A stretch of 64,000 bases of DNA from Pelistega suis (GCF_013133795.1 NZ_JABGBN010000001.1:620001-684000); one strand, 5' to 3'. Numbered from the stretch's first letter, positions 8,229 to 17,253 are shown. Notes: generated from the sequence alone by a model not told the origin. A program made the numbers and translations.

Positions 8229-9443
8229 TTATGAATTACCCAACAAAAACTCACCAATATGCTGATGCACGACCCCATCAATATTTTCCTGCCAAAAATC
8301 ATCCATTGTAATCACATATTTTGGATAATTATCCGCAATGGCCTGCAAAGGCGAGAATTCCCGCTGGACGGTTTGTTCGCTTTCTAATTTATACGCTACT
8401 TGGATATAGATTTTCTCGCTTTGCTTTTGGGCGATAAAATCAATTTCTTGTGTACCCAATTTGCCAATATACACTTGATAGCCACGGCGTTTGAGTTCTA
8501 AATAAACCAGATTTTCCAAAATACCTGAAATTAGGCTTGTGCGAAAACCCATTGTGGCATAAAGTAAGGACACATCGCCTAAATAGAACTTTTCTTGTGT
8601 TTTCAAAATCTCTTTACCTTTAATATCAAACCGCTCAACACGGTGTAAAATAAAGGCACTTTCTAAGGCTTTTAAGTAGTTATAAACGGTGTTTAAATCC
8701 ACTTTTCGCTGGTGGCTTTTGAAATAATCCGCTACATTTTTGCCTGAAAATGTGTTGCCGATATTGTCAAAAGCATATTTAACGATACGTTCGAGCAGCT
8801 CCACATCACGAATTTTGTGACGTTGCACCGTATCTCGCAAAATCACAGATGCATAAATATCTTGCACGATTTTATAGACAGTTTCCTGCTCATAATCTGC
8901 CGTATGCACCATCGGAAAACCGCCTTTGCGTAGATATTCATTAAAAAGTGTTGTGGAATTTTGCATAGTCTGCTGTGTGTAGCCTGCCTTAAAATCCAAA
9001 AATTCTTGATACGATAAGGTAAAAATCGGTATTTCTACATAACGCCCAGCAAGATAAGTTGCCAATTCAGACGACAATAAATGCGAGTTTGAACCTGTGA
9101 TATAAAGGTCAAGATTGAAATCCACCATAAAGGCATTAACAGCTTTTTCCCAATTAGCCACTTCCTGAATTTCATCAAGCAAAAGGTAGTATTTTTCAGC
9201 GGTCTGAATTTTATCTTTAACAAGGGTGTAAAGCTTGTCTGCAGTTTTAAAATCAGCATAGGCAAAACTTTCAAAATTAATATGAATAATTTGTTGCTCG
9301 GCAATGCCTTGTGCCAATAATTGTGCTTGCAACAGCTTGATAACCGTTGATTTTCCTGAACGGCGAATGCCTGTAATCACTTTGATTAAAGGCATATCGA
9401 TAAAGGGTTTTAGTTGCTTGAGATAGTTTGGGCGGTTAATCAT
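8229..9443 (-). CDS. AAA_14/DUF4143 ATP-binding protein, copy 2
   Basis: A 404-residue paralogue of the protein at 6699-7910, with clearly diverged sequence. Walker A is GIRRSGKS at residues 25-32, Walker B YLLLDEIQEV near 95-104, then LYITGSNSHLLSSELA, and the C-terminal nuclease-like core EIDFIAQKQSEKIYIQVAYK. ATG start at 9443. Both copies share the domain order P-loop, winged helix, DUF4143. Having two diverged copies side by side suggests acquisition of two related cassettes rather than a recent duplication. The promoter region carries a 14-bp perfect palindrome (9467-9480). Confidence 0.85.
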   Translation of the reverse strand: MINRPNYLKQLKPFIDMPLIKVITGIRRSGKSTVIKLLQAQLLAQGIAEQQIIHINFESFAYADFKTADKLYTLVKDKIQTAEKYYLLLDEIQEVANWEKAVNAFMVDFNLDLYITGSNSHLLSSELATYLAGRYVEIPIFTLSYQEFLDFKAGYTQQTMQNSTTLFNEYLRKGGFPMVHTADYEQETVYKIVQDIYASVILRDTVQRHKIRDVELLERIVKYAFDNIGNTFSGKNVADYFKSHQRKVDLNTVYNYLKALESAFILHRVERFDIKGKEILKTQEKFYLGDVSLLYATMGFRTSLISGILENLVYLELKRRGYQVYIGKLGTQEIDFIAQKQSEKIYIQVAYKLESEQTVQREFSPLQAIADNYPKYVITMDDFWQENIDGVVHQHIGEFLLGNS

Positions 9444-9466
9444 CTTGAATCACTTTTTGGTTGTAT

Positions 9467-9510
9467 CCTTAATATTAAGGTGATTTTATCATTTATTTAT
9501 GGATATAACC
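9467..9510 (-). promoter_or_regulatory. Palindromic promoter region of ATPase copy 2
   Basis: Three nested symmetries lie just upstream of the minus-strand ATG at 9443. CCTTAATATTAAGG is a perfect 14-bp palindrome at 9467-9480. GGTTGTATCC (9459-9468) and GGATATAACC (9501-9510) form an inverted pair. The latter also lies in a smaller palindrome TATGG-N6-CCATA. A TAAAAT-like -10 falls between them on the minus strand. The arrangement suggests autoregulation, but the regulator is unknown. Confidence 0.4.
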
Positions 9511-9654
9511 ATAAAAACTTTAATTTTTTGTGTGTTATTAGGGTTGTAACAAGAAAAAAGCATCTTTACGTATTCTTCTTTTGAAATAGCTCAAGACTGA
9601 TTTAATTCAGTTTAGCACTGCGTACCCAATAGTTCGATTATCCCACTCATATAT

Positions 9655-9806
9655 TGCAATATTTTATATGACAAGCTTTGCCATTCTCAGCTTATACTCG
9701 ATACTGTGCTGCTGACACTGTTTGTCATGAGAGAATACTCTCCTAACTTGGGGTATAAGCTTTTATGGGGTGTCTAGGAATGTTGTGCCAGTTCATTTTG
9801 AACAAC
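9655..9806 (-). mobile_element. Possible decayed insertion-sequence end with start of a transposase OrfA
   Basis: On the minus strand this stretch reads like the edge of an IS3-type element: a left-end-like segment AACTGGCACAACATTCC, then ATG, then in another frame the peptide QHSIEYKLRMAKLVI before a stop. That peptide has the shape of the N-terminus of IS3-family OrfA (x-Y-x-x-E-(F/Y)-K-x-x-x-x-K-L-V). The frame is broken at once, and no OrfB or matching right end is present. The rest of the 9511-9806 interval shows only small inverted repeats. The call is tentative. Confidence 0.25.
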
Positions 9807-9840
9807 AAAAAAGCCCAAACCGTTCGATTTGGGCTTTTTA
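9807..9840 (-). terminator. Rho-independent terminator of the tRNA-Gly cluster
   Basis: AAAAGCCCAAA and TTTGGGCTTTT flank an 8-base loop. Read on the minus strand it ends in a U-run. It lies 8 bp past the last tRNA-Gly. Confidence 0.85.
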
Positions 9841-9847
9841 AAAATTC

Positions 9848-9923
9848 TGGAGCGGGAAACGAGTCTCGAACTCGCGACCTCAACCTTGGCAAGGTTGCGC
9901 TCTACCAACTGAGCTATTCCCGC
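9848..9923 (-). tRNA. tRNA-Gly(GCC), copy 3 (promoter-distal)
   Basis: 76 nt including an encoded CCA. The acceptor stem GCGGGAA pairs with TTCCCGC, the anticodon loop is TTGCCAA with anticodon GCC, and the T-loop is TTCGAGA. Identical to the two copies upstream. Confidence 0.97.
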
Positions 9924-9954
9924 GTGGAGATACAAGCATGAACCTAAAATAGAG

Positions 9955-10030
9955 TGGAGCGGGAAACGAGTCTCGAACTCGCGACCTCAACCTTGGCAAG
10001 GTTGCGCTCTACCAACTGAGCTATTCCCGC
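9955..10030 (-). tRNA. tRNA-Gly(GCC), copy 2
   Basis: 76 nt with encoded CCA, identical in sequence to its neighbours. The 31-bp and 32-bp spacers between the copies differ from each other, so only the tRNA unit is conserved. Confidence 0.97.
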
Positions 10031-10062
10031 ATCTAGGTAATGCTAATTTTTACGAAATAAGT

Positions 10063-10138
10063 TGGAGCGGGAAACGAGTCTCGAACTCGCGACCTCAACC
10101 TTGGCAAGGTTGCGCTCTACCAACTGAGCTATTCCCGC
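10063..10138 (-). tRNA. tRNA-Gly(GCC), copy 1 (promoter-proximal)
   Basis: 76 nt with encoded CCA; cloverleaf complete, anticodon GCC. A strong consensus promoter lies just upstream (10184-10155), so the three tRNAs form one transcription unit. Confidence 0.97.
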
Positions 10139-10154
10139 ATTCGTAAAGAACGTT

Positions 10155-10184
10155 ATATTACACTACTAAAAAAGGATTTGTCAA
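10155..10184 (-). promoter_or_regulatory. Sigma-70 promoter of the tRNA-Gly cluster
   Basis: On the minus strand, a perfect TTGACA (-35, 10184-10179) and TAATAT (-10, 10160-10155) are 18 bp apart, 16 nt before the first tRNA. Confidence 0.8.
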
Positions 10185-10411
10185 GGCAAAAGAGAAGATT
10201 CCTGACGGTGGAAATGTTGTTTTTTTGTTGATTTTTACGGTTGTGATATTCAATAAATGCTATCGTCAAGCATCCATATTGGGTATTAAAATGTATAGAG
10301 ACTTCTCTGGTGGACGATGTTTTACGGCATGAGGGGGTAAATTTTGATACTATTGAGTTTTTCTTGGGTTCTTTATCCGTTTTTTCTCGTCCCTCTACTT
10401 TATTCTGTAAT

Positions 10412-11401
10412 ATGACTTCACTGACTTCACTTAATACGTTTGGTTTGATTTCTCAAGCTGAGGATTTTTTTAGTTTGACCGCAGAAACTCAACTTTCCGC
10501 GTTATTGGAACGTGTTAAACAGGTCTCAGCGTATTTTGTGCTGGGAGGGGGCAGTAATGTGGTACTAAATGAGCGTATTAATAAGCTTATCATCCATAAT
10601 CAATTAAAGGGTATTCGGCAAGTTAGCGAAACGGATGATACTGTTTTTGTAGAGGCAGCAGCGGGAGAGGTTTGGCATGATTTTGTCGCTTACTGTATTC
10701 AACAAGGTTGGTATGGTTTAGAGAATTTGGCTTTAATTCCCGGTACGGTGGGAGCGAGTCCTGTACAAAATATTGGTGCTTATGGAAAAGAGGTTAAGGA
10801 TTATTTGTGGGAAGTCAGGGCGATTCATTTATTGACAGGCGAGCAGCATGTTTTTAGTAAAGATGAATGTCGTTTTGCTTACCGTGATAGTATTTTTAAA
10901 CATGAAGCAAAGGATTATTTGATTCTTAGTGTTGTTTTTGCTTTTCCTAAAAAGTGGCAAGCCTCTTTGAATTATGCAGATTTAAAAAAATATCCGGGTC
11001 TGACAGAACAAAGTACGGCTCAAGATATTTTTGATGCGGTAGTCGCAATCCGTCAGCAAAAATTACCCGATCCCAAGGTATTAGGTAATGCAGGAAGTTT
11101 CTTTAAAAATCCTATCGTGTCACCTACAAAATACACAGAGTTAGTGGCTCAGTTTGATGGCTTAGTCGCTTATCCTCAAGAAAATGGTATGTATAAACTA
11201 GCGGCGGGTTGGTTAATTGATCAATGTGGCTGGAAAGGTAAATCGCTAGGACCTGTTGGGGTTCATGATAGACAGGCTTTGGTCTTGGTGAATCGTGGAG
11301 GAGCAACAGCAGCGGATATTCGTCAGATAGCTGAGGCGATTCAGGCGGATGTAGCAAAACGCTATGGTGTGGAGATTGAGCCTGAACCGATTTTTGTGTA
11401 A
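10412..11401 (+). CDS. murB: UDP-N-acetylenolpyruvoylglucosamine reductase
   Basis: FAD enzyme that uses NADPH to reduce UDP-GlcNAc-enolpyruvate to UDP-MurNAc, the second committed step of peptidoglycan precursor synthesis in the cytoplasm. The FAD site GGGSNVVL is near residue 45, followed by LIPGTVGASPVQNIGAYG, the conserved YRDSIFKH, the catalytic serine in NAGSFFKNP, and a C-terminal Glu in EPEPIF. The family pattern matches E. coli-type (type I) MurB. I choose the ATG at 10412 (MTSLTSLNTFG, 329 residues) because NTFG is where homologues begin. An upstream in-frame GTG at 10310 would add 34 residues with no family counterpart. No strong ribosome-binding site is visible at either start. 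Confidence 0.96.
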   Translation: MTSLTSLNTFGLISQAEDFFSLTAETQLSALLERVKQVSAYFVLGGGSNVVLNERINKLIIHNQLKGIRQVSETDDTVFVEAAAGEVWHDFVAYCIQQGWYGLENLALIPGTVGASPVQNIGAYGKEVKDYLWEVRAIHLLTGEQHVFSKDECRFAYRDSIFKHEAKDYLILSVVFAFPKKWQASLNYADLKKYPGLTEQSTAQDIFDAVVAIRQQKLPDPKVLGNAGSFFKNPIVSPTKYTELVAQFDGLVAYPQENGMYKLAAGWLIDQCGWKGKSLGPVGVHDRQALVLVNRGGATAADIRQIAEAIQADVAKRYGVEIEPEPIFV

Positions 11402-11421
11402 AACACTTATGTAAGAAAAGA

Positions 11422-11454
11422 AATGCCCTATACCGTTAATGGATATAGGGCATT
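11422..11454. terminator. Hairpin between convergent murB and the DUF3100 gene
   Basis: AATGCCCTATA and TATAGGGCATT, 11-bp arms around an 11-base loop. There is no U-run on the plus side, so it is a stem that may act as a weak bidirectional terminator. Confidence 0.5.
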
Positions 11455-11492
11455 GTGCTAATTTATCTTGTCAAGTTGAGTTGTTTAGTAGC

Positions 11493-12803
11493 TTATAACA
11501 TCACTTGCGCAATAATGACTGAACCAACATAAGTGCCAGTAAAGGCAAGTAATGCTACAAGAGCAATTTTAAAACCAGCCGCTTTAAAGAGTTTGATTTC
11601 CATTTTTGAAATAGCAAGACCAGCATAAGCTAAGACTGGTGTTAATAGGGGTAAGAAACCTACTTTAGCAGTGTATTCAGCCACTTGTGCGCTAAATGGG
11701 AACTGTGGTAATGAAATAATAATCGCCACGGTGGAAATCCAAGCAACAGCAGGAACGCCAATTTTGACAAATTTATAAATCACTAGACCAATGAGGCTAC
11801 ATCCCCAGAAAATTGCCATACCCGGTAGTGCCGTTAGAATATCGTTGGCTGGTGTATTAACCCAGTTGACAATTAAGCCGACAAAGCTGGATAGAATGAG
11901 TGCAAGTGCTGTCTCTGTGATAGAGAGAGAAACCTCTTTTTCTTCGGTGTAATCCGCACCGTTTTGAGCCGTCAGTTGGGCGAGTTCTGAGTGTTCCTCG
12001 CCTTTACCTTTGCTAAAGGATTTGAGCAGTTTATATAGGGCTTCTGTAAAAGGTAACGCAACAAACACGCTGACAAATAAGCCCGTTGCATAGGTTAATA
12101 GGTTAGAAGAAGCAGCAAAAGCAGCAATATCCTCTTTGAATTGAGGAAGCACTTCACCTAATGCGGCTGAGCAAGCGCCCATCATACTACCACTACCCAC
12201 ACCGCAAGCCATGGCTAATGCACGGTAATCGAATAAATCCCAAGAGGCAAATAGACCAGCCATGATAGAAAAGTAAATGGTTCCAAAAAGCGTTCCCATT
12301 ACATACACGCCCATAACACCTACGCCTTCGGCACTTTTTAAACCATATTTGTCGGCAACAAGGGCAATATTAGGTTCTCGAGCAATAGAATGTGTGGCAC
12401 CAATAGCCTCGCGACCCATTTTAAAGAGCAATACAGCAACAGGTAAGGCAAAAAGAGCCGTAGCAACGTTACCAATTTCTTGTAGCAGTAGTGCTGGGCC
12501 TGCTGCAATGATTTTGTCTATATTTGGGCCAATACCTACCCCAAATTTGGCGATGAAAGGCATGATACCAATTAATACCCATTGACTAGCGATATGACTA
12601 GAATGTTGGCCTAAATGCTTGCCTACACTAGGTACTACATTCTCATTAAATGCTAGTGCCATGATAAAAGCATAGAGTAATGGTAAAAATAAAATCACGC
12701 CAATGCCAGTTGTAAAGCGTGTAATACCGATTAGTTCGGCGATTACAGACAATACGATTGCAAGAGCATGGACTTTCCAATTAAGCAGTGCTTTTTTATC
12801 CAT
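11493..12803 (-). CDS. DUF3100-family multispanning membrane protein
   Basis: A 436-residue inner-membrane protein with about ten to twelve hydrophobic helices and one charged cytoplasmic loop (near residues 270-295, rich in Lys and Glu). Conserved Gly-rich stretches such as GVGSGSMMGACSAALGE and IGNVATALFALPVAVLLFKMGREAIGATHSIARE fit the DUF3100 family, which resembles secondary transporters but has no assigned substrate. The ATG at 12803 has GGGAG 8 nt upstream. It is transcribed alone, convergent with murB and divergent from the UPF0114 gene across a 200-bp gap in which I see no distinct site. Confidence 0.75.
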   Translation of the reverse strand: MDKKALLNWKVHALAIVLSVIAELIGITRFTTGIGVILFLPLLYAFIMALAFNENVVPSVGKHLGQHSSHIASQWVLIGIMPFIAKFGVGIGPNIDKIIAAGPALLLQEIGNVATALFALPVAVLLFKMGREAIGATHSIAREPNIALVADKYGLKSAEGVGVMGVYVMGTLFGTIYFSIMAGLFASWDLFDYRALAMACGVGSGSMMGACSAALGEVLPQFKEDIAAFAASSNLLTYATGLFVSVFVALPFTEALYKLLKSFSKGKGEEHSELAQLTAQNGADYTEEKEVSLSITETALALILSSFVGLIVNWVNTPANDILTALPGMAIFWGCSLIGLVIYKFVKIGVPAVAWISTVAIIISLPQFPFSAQVAEYTAKVGFLPLLTPVLAYAGLAISKMEIKLFKAAGFKIALVALLAFTGTYVGSVIIAQVML

Positions 12804-13072
12804 GATTAAAACTCCCTGTTTATAAAAATATCTAAGCGCATTAAGAAATGCTTGGTCTACAAGTATAAATTAAGGGTAGAGTGTAGAGCAATGCTAAAGT
12901 TTATATGTGAACTATTTTCATTGTTGTGTTGTAAAAAATGATTATTTGAAGAAAGGGGGAGTATCCGTTTATTCTGGAAGAAGGATTTAGCAAGGAGAAC
13001 AAATAAGGACTTATGTTATATAAAAAATTGCTAAAATCCCAATGCTTATTAGTTTTTACTATGGAAAATTTT

Positions 13073-13609
13073 ATGGAAACGAAAGCAGATATTGCTTTAA
13101 AACAAAATATTTTTAGCAAGATTATTTTTGCTAGCCGTTGGTTGCAATTGCCTATTTATCTGGGGTTGATTGTTGTACAAATTATTTATGCCTATAAATT
13201 CTTAAAGTCTTTATGGAATTTAGTGGTTAACCTAGGTACGATGGATGAAAATACGATTATGCTTACCGTACTAGGTTTAATCGATGTGGTGATGATTGCC
13301 AATCTATTGATTATGGTTATTGTAGGTGGCTATGAGACGTTTGTATCAAGATTAAATGTGGATGATCATCCAGACCAACCTGAGTGGTTGAATCACGTTA
13401 ATGCGTCAGTATTAAAAGTAAAACTATCGATGGCGATTATTAGTATTTCGTCGATTCATTTGTTGCAAACATTTATTAATGCGTCGCGTTTAAGTAGCGA
13501 AACAATGATGTGGCAATTGTTTATTCATTTAGGATTTACGGTATCTGCCATAGGTATCGCGTATACTGACAAAGTATTAAGTGCAGCTCATCATGATGTG
13601 AAGCACTAA
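13073..13609 (+). CDS. UPF0114 (YqhA-like, TIGR00645) membrane protein
   Basis: A 178-residue integral membrane protein with about four helices. The family core begins at [14 protein letters not shown] and continues with [24 protein letters not shown] and [11 protein letters not shown], all conserved in E. coli YqhA. Its function is unknown. The start is uncertain: ATG at 13073 has GGAAAA upstream, ATG at 13061 has none, and ATG at 13013 has AAGGA at only 3 nt spacing and would add 20 residues absent from homologues. A strong bidirectional terminator follows. Confidence 0.8.
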   Translation: METKADIALKQNIFSKIIFASRWLQLPIYLGLIVVQIIYAYKFLKSLWNLVVNLGTMDENTIMLTVLGLIDVVMIANLLIMVIVGGYETFVSRLNVDDHPDQPEWLNHVNASVLKVKLSMAIISISSIHLLQTFINASRLSSETMMWQLFIHLGFTVSAIGIAYTDKVLSAAHHDVKH

Positions 13610-13627
13610 ATAAGGTTATCAGTCAAT

Positions 13628-13666
13628 AAAAATGGGGTGTCTCTTGATTGAGATACCCCATTTTTT
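13628..13666. terminator. Bidirectional terminator between UPF0114 gene and dapB
   Basis: AAAAATGGGGTGTCTC pairs with GAGATACCCCATTTTT around a six-base loop, with A/T runs on both sides, between convergent genes. Confidence 0.9.
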
Positions 13667-13691
13667 ATGAATAGTCTATCAGAGCAGTCTA

Positions 13692-14483
13692 TTAGGCTGA
13701 AATGACATCATTCATGCTGTAAAGACCTTTTGCTTTGTCTTGCAAGAATAAAGCCGCACGGCAGCTTCCTTGGGCATAAGTAGAGCGACTAGACGATTTA
13801 TGCGAGATTTCAATACGCTCACCTGTACCGCAGAACATCACGGTATGATCACCAATAATATCTCCGCCGCGGACAACAGAGAAACCAATTTGTCCGTCTT
13901 TACGAGCACCAGTATGTCCATGGCGAGCCCAATCAGCAATATCGTCTAGTTTATGTCCCCATTCTTTGGCAATGACTTCACCCATAATAAGGGCTGTACC
14001 TGACGGTGCATCGACTTTATGTTTATGGTGTGCCTCAAAGACTTCGACATCGTATCCAGTATTTAAGAGTTGTGCAGCTAATGCTAATAATTTGAGTGTG
14101 GCATTTACCCCAACGCTCATATTAGGAGCAAAGACAATTGCAATATCTTTGGAGGCATTTTCGATAGCTTTTTTACCTTCATCATCAAAACCTGTCGTGC
14201 CAATCACAAGCTTGGTGCCAAATTGTTGGCAAGCTTTAAGATGAGTAAGTGTTCCCTCTGGACGAGTAAAATCAATTAAGCAATCAGCATTTTTTAGCTC
14301 GTTTACATCCGAACTAATCATCACGCCTGTCGTTTGACCTAAAAAAGCCCCAGCGTCTTGACCTAATGCCGTACTTGTACTGTGGTCAAGTGCGACCGTT
14401 AATGAGAGTTCGGGATGATTAAGGACAGCTTCGATAAGCATGCGTCCCATACGTCCATTAGCACCTGAAATAGCAATGCGCAT
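13692..14483 (-). CDS. dapB: 4-hydroxy-tetrahydrodipicolinate reductase
   Basis: Reduces the dihydrodipicolinate-stage intermediate with NAD(P)H in the diaminopimelate/lysine pathway. The N-terminal dinucleotide fold GANGRMGR is at residues 8-15, and the substrate-site motif [15 protein letters not shown] holds the catalytic His and Lys. The 263-residue length is normal. Start ATG at 14483 has GAGG at 5 nt; the in-frame GTG at 14489 lies within that ribosome-binding site. It lies 12 bp downstream of bamE on the same strand, so the two are probably one operon; both are then read toward the terminator at 13628-13666. Confidence 0.97.
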   Translation of the reverse strand: MRIAISGANGRMGRMLIEAVLNHPELSLTVALDHSTSTALGQDAGAFLGQTTGVMISSDVNELKNADCLIDFTRPEGTLTHLKACQQFGTKLVIGTTGFDDEGKKAIENASKDIAIVFAPNMSVGVNATLKLLALAAQLLNTGYDVEVFEAHHKHKVDAPSGTALIMGEVIAKEWGHKLDDIADWARHGHTGARKDGQIGFSVVRGGDIIGDHTVMFCGTGERIEISHKSSSRSTYAQGSCRAALFLQDKAKGLYSMNDVISA

Positions 14484-14495
14484 AATCACCTCAGA

Positions 14496-14984
14496 TTACT
14501 GTAATGGGGTGGTTTGGACACCAGTATCTGGAAGGGCAGGAGTGGCTTCTTGAAGAGATTTTTCTGCCTCTTGAGGTGCTTGACGACCATCCCAGCGTTG
14601 TTGGGTAGCATAATCAGAGGGTTGGAAATTAGGTTGTTCATCACCTTCCCAACGCGCTAACAAACCATTATTGTCAAACCATACCACGAATTTACGGAGT
14701 ACAGGCTCACCATAACCTGGTTTGAAGTAGTAAGGGTAGTCCCAACGATTTGGGTGGAAAACATTGGTTAATGTAGGTGTCCCTAATGCGAAGCGTACTT
14801 GTTCAGCGGTCATGCCCACTTGTAGCAGAGATACTTGTTCTGCAGTAACCCAGTTACCTTGTTGCACGGGTGCACGGTAAGGGAAACCCCATTTGCCTGA
14901 TGAGCATGCTGTTAATGCGGTTACCGCAAACAATGTAGCGATAAGACTTTTGCGTAAACGCAATGCAGAGAATTGGTTATTCAT
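14496..14984 (-). CDS. bamE: Outer-membrane assembly lipoprotein BamE (SmpA/OmlA)
   Basis: Lipoprotein subunit of the BAM complex, which inserts beta-barrel proteins such as the autotransporters in this window. A lipoprotein signal peptide is visible: basic start, hydrophobic core, lipobox LTAC with the modified Cys at residue 27. The SmpA/OmlA fold follows with VGMTAEQVRFALGTPTLTN and WDYPYYF, the family hallmarks. The 162 residues include a Pro/Gln-rich C-terminal extension. Divergent from fur, an arrangement widespread in beta- and gammaproteobacteria. Confidence 0.95.
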   Translation of the reverse strand: MNNQFSALRLRKSLIATLFAVTALTACSSGKWGFPYRAPVQQGNWVTAEQVSLLQVGMTAEQVRFALGTPTLTNVFHPNRWDYPYYFKPGYGEPVLRKFVVWFDNNGLLARWEGDEQPNFQPSDYATQQRWDGRQAPQEAEKSLQEATPALPDTGVQTTPLQ

Positions 14985-15033
14985 AAGCTGTATGTATTCC
15001 AGATAAAATCTCAGAAAAAAGTTATCATATGTC

Positions 15034-15048
15034 GATAAGGATAATTAT
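15034..15048. promoter_or_regulatory. Possible Fur box in the bamE-fur divergent region
   Basis: GATAAGGATAATTAT matches two hexamers and part of the third of the GATAAT repeat consensus. It lies 70 bp before fur, where autoregulation would be expected. The match is partial. Confidence 0.35.
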
Positions 15049-15117
15049 AGAGTCCTTTTTGGATAAAATATAATCTTGGATAGTGTAATTAATAAATTTT
15101 TGTAAAAGGTAGCTTTT

Positions 15118-15543
15118 ATGAGTGATCAGAGTGAATTACAGAGTATGGGGCTTAAGGCGACATATCCTCGTTTAAAAATTCTCGATATTTTCCGTAATGC
15201 AGAAACACGTCATTTGAGTGCGGAAGATGTTTATCGCTTATTATTAAACGAAAACATCGAGATTGGTTTAGCTACTGTGTATCGTGTCTTAACTCAATTT
15301 GAACAGGCGGGTATTCTTTCTCGCAGTCAGTTTGATAATGGTAAAGCGATTTTCGAGCTAGATGAGGGGGATCATCACGATCATCTCGTATGCAATGCTT
15401 GCGGAAAAGTAGAGGAATTTATTGATGAAACGATTGAGTCTCGCCAGCATGAAATCGCTGAAGCAAAGGGCTTTACTTTAGCGAGTCATGCCATGGTGCT
15501 ATATGGTATTTGTGGTGATTGTGCTAAAAAGAGCAAGAAATAA
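15118..15543 (+). CDS. fur: Ferric uptake regulator
   Basis: Fe(II)-dependent repressor of iron uptake genes; a dimeric cytoplasmic DNA-binding protein. It has 141 residues. The N-terminal winged helix includes AEDVYRLLL and [18 protein letters not shown]. The metal-site cluster HHDH is at 86-89, and the two structural zinc CxxC pairs are C92/C95 and C132/C135. AGGTAG precedes the ATG. The spacer to recN, which converges on it, is only 5 bp, so transcripts of the two genes probably overlap at their ends. Confidence 0.97.
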   Translation: MSDQSELQSMGLKATYPRLKILDIFRNAETRHLSAEDVYRLLLNENIEIGLATVYRVLTQFEQAGILSRSQFDNGKAIFELDEGDHHDHLVCNACGKVEEFIDETIESRQHEIAEAKGFTLASHAMVLYGICGDCAKKSKK

Positions 15544-15548
15544 ATCCT

Positions 15549-17192
15549 TTAAGCATTATTCAACATCTCTTCGGCATGATGACGGCTCGTGTCCGTGATA
15601 TTCATGCCGCCTAGCATACGTGCAATTTCCTCAATTCGTTCAGCATGGCTTAAGGCGAGAATTTGTGAGCGTGTTTCGCCATTGTCTTGCTTTTTACTGA
15701 CTTCAAAGTGATGGTGGCCACAAGCCGCTACTTGAGGTAAATGCGTCACACATAGTACTTGGTGGCTTTCCCCTAATTGACGTAATAATTGACCAACAAC
15801 TTCAGCGACTGCCCCACCAATACCCGTATCGACCTCGTCAAAAATCAGCGTAGGTACTTGATGAGCTTTGTTTGCCATCACCGATAGCGCCAGAGAAATA
15901 CGGGCTAATTCACCACCAGAGGCGACTTTGGCTAAGGCACGGGGTGTTGTGCCAGCGTGACCTGCTACATTAAACTGTACCGTTTCTAAGCCGTAAGCAC
16001 TTGGTGCTGTTTCTTGCAATTCAATTTCAAATTTTCCGCCTTGCATGGCGAGTGTTTGCATCGCGTCTGTTACGGCTTCACTCAGTGTTAAGGCTGTTTT
16101 TTGACGAGCCGTTGAGAGTTGTTTTGCATTGGTTAAATAGATATTTTCTAAACGAGAGCATTCTTTTTGAAGAGCTTCGATATCAATTGCTTGATTAAGG
16201 GTGTGTAATTCTTCTTCTAAGCTATGTTGCTTGTCATAAAGCATTTCAGGTTCGATTTTAAACTTTTTCGCTAAATCGAACATAGCGCGCATACGTTGTT
16301 CTGTTTGTTCTAGACGTTGAGGGTCAAGTTCTACCTTGTCGAGGTAAGAGGCTAAGTCTGAGGCTGCTTCTACACAGGCGATACGCGCTGATTCAAGCGT
16401 TTCATAAATGCCTGTCAGCTGAGGGTCTTTATTCATTAACTGTGCGATACGAGCACTAGCATGTGATAGAGCCGTGCATAATGAGTGTTGATCATTATCG
16501 AGCTCATTTAAGGTTTGAGCCGCACCTTCTAGCAGGCTAGAGGCATGAGCGAGTCGATTATATTCACTATCAATTTGTTCCCACTCATTTTTGCCAGGTT
16601 TGAGTTGTTTTAATTCGCTTAATTGCCAGCTTAAACGTTCGCGTAGTGCATCCTGTTGTTCTCGATTCAGATCAGCTTGTTTAAGTGCTTCTAATGCTTT
16701 TTGCCATACTTTCCAATCTTGTTGTACTGTTTTGACCAGATGCTGGTGTCCACCGTGAGCATCTAACATCGCACGTTGTGCACTCGCTTTGAGCAATTGT
16801 TGATGTGCATGTTGTCCATGAATATCAATGACTAATTCTGCGATTTCTCTGAGTTGTGTTAGTGTGGCTGGTGTACCGTTAATAAAGCCTCGGCTCTTGC
16901 CTTGGCGATCAATAGTGCGCCGAAGAATGAGTTCTTCGGCTTCAATATCTTGTTGTTCGAGCCATGCTTTAACGGCATCGTTTATGGTAAAGATGGCGCT
17001 GATATCGGCTTTTTCGGCACCTTCTCGAATAAAGTGAGGTTCGCTACGTTGTCCGAGGGTGAGTGATAAGGCATCAATAAGAATGGATTTGCCTGCACCT
17101 GTTTCGCCAGAGAAGACGGTAAAGCCTTCTTGAAAATGAATGTCAGATTTTTCTACTATCACAAAATCGCGAATATGTAGGGATAACAACAT
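15549..17192 (-). CDS. recN: DNA repair protein RecN
   Basis: SMC-like ATPase acting at double-strand breaks during recombinational repair. Walker A GETGAGKS is at residues 29-36. A long Gln/Leu/Glu-rich coiled coil lies between about 150 and 370. The ABC signature ASGGELARISLAL and Walker B LIFDEVDTGIGG are near the C-terminus, followed by VTHLPQVAA. The 547-residue length is normal. It lies 61 bp downstream of nadK on the same strand, as is common in Burkholderiales. Confidence 0.97.
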   Translation of the reverse strand: MLLSLHIRDFVIVEKSDIHFQEGFTVFSGETGAGKSILIDALSLTLGQRSEPHFIREGAEKADISAIFTINDAVKAWLEQQDIEAEELILRRTIDRQGKSRGFINGTPATLTQLREIAELVIDIHGQHAHQQLLKASAQRAMLDAHGGHQHLVKTVQQDWKVWQKALEALKQADLNREQQDALRERLSWQLSELKQLKPGKNEWEQIDSEYNRLAHASSLLEGAAQTLNELDNDQHSLCTALSHASARIAQLMNKDPQLTGIYETLESARIACVEAASDLASYLDKVELDPQRLEQTEQRMRAMFDLAKKFKIEPEMLYDKQHSLEEELHTLNQAIDIEALQKECSRLENIYLTNAKQLSTARQKTALTLSEAVTDAMQTLAMQGGKFEIELQETAPSAYGLETVQFNVAGHAGTTPRALAKVASGGELARISLALSVMANKAHQVPTLIFDEVDTGIGGAVAEVVGQLLRQLGESHQVLCVTHLPQVAACGHHHFEVSKKQDNGETRSQILALSHAERIEEIARMLGGMNITDTSRHHAEEMLNNA

Positions 17193-17253
17193 AGCTAAAA
17201 ATCACTAATAAAAAATCAGAAAAATGACGGTGAGTGTGAATGGACGAATAGAC

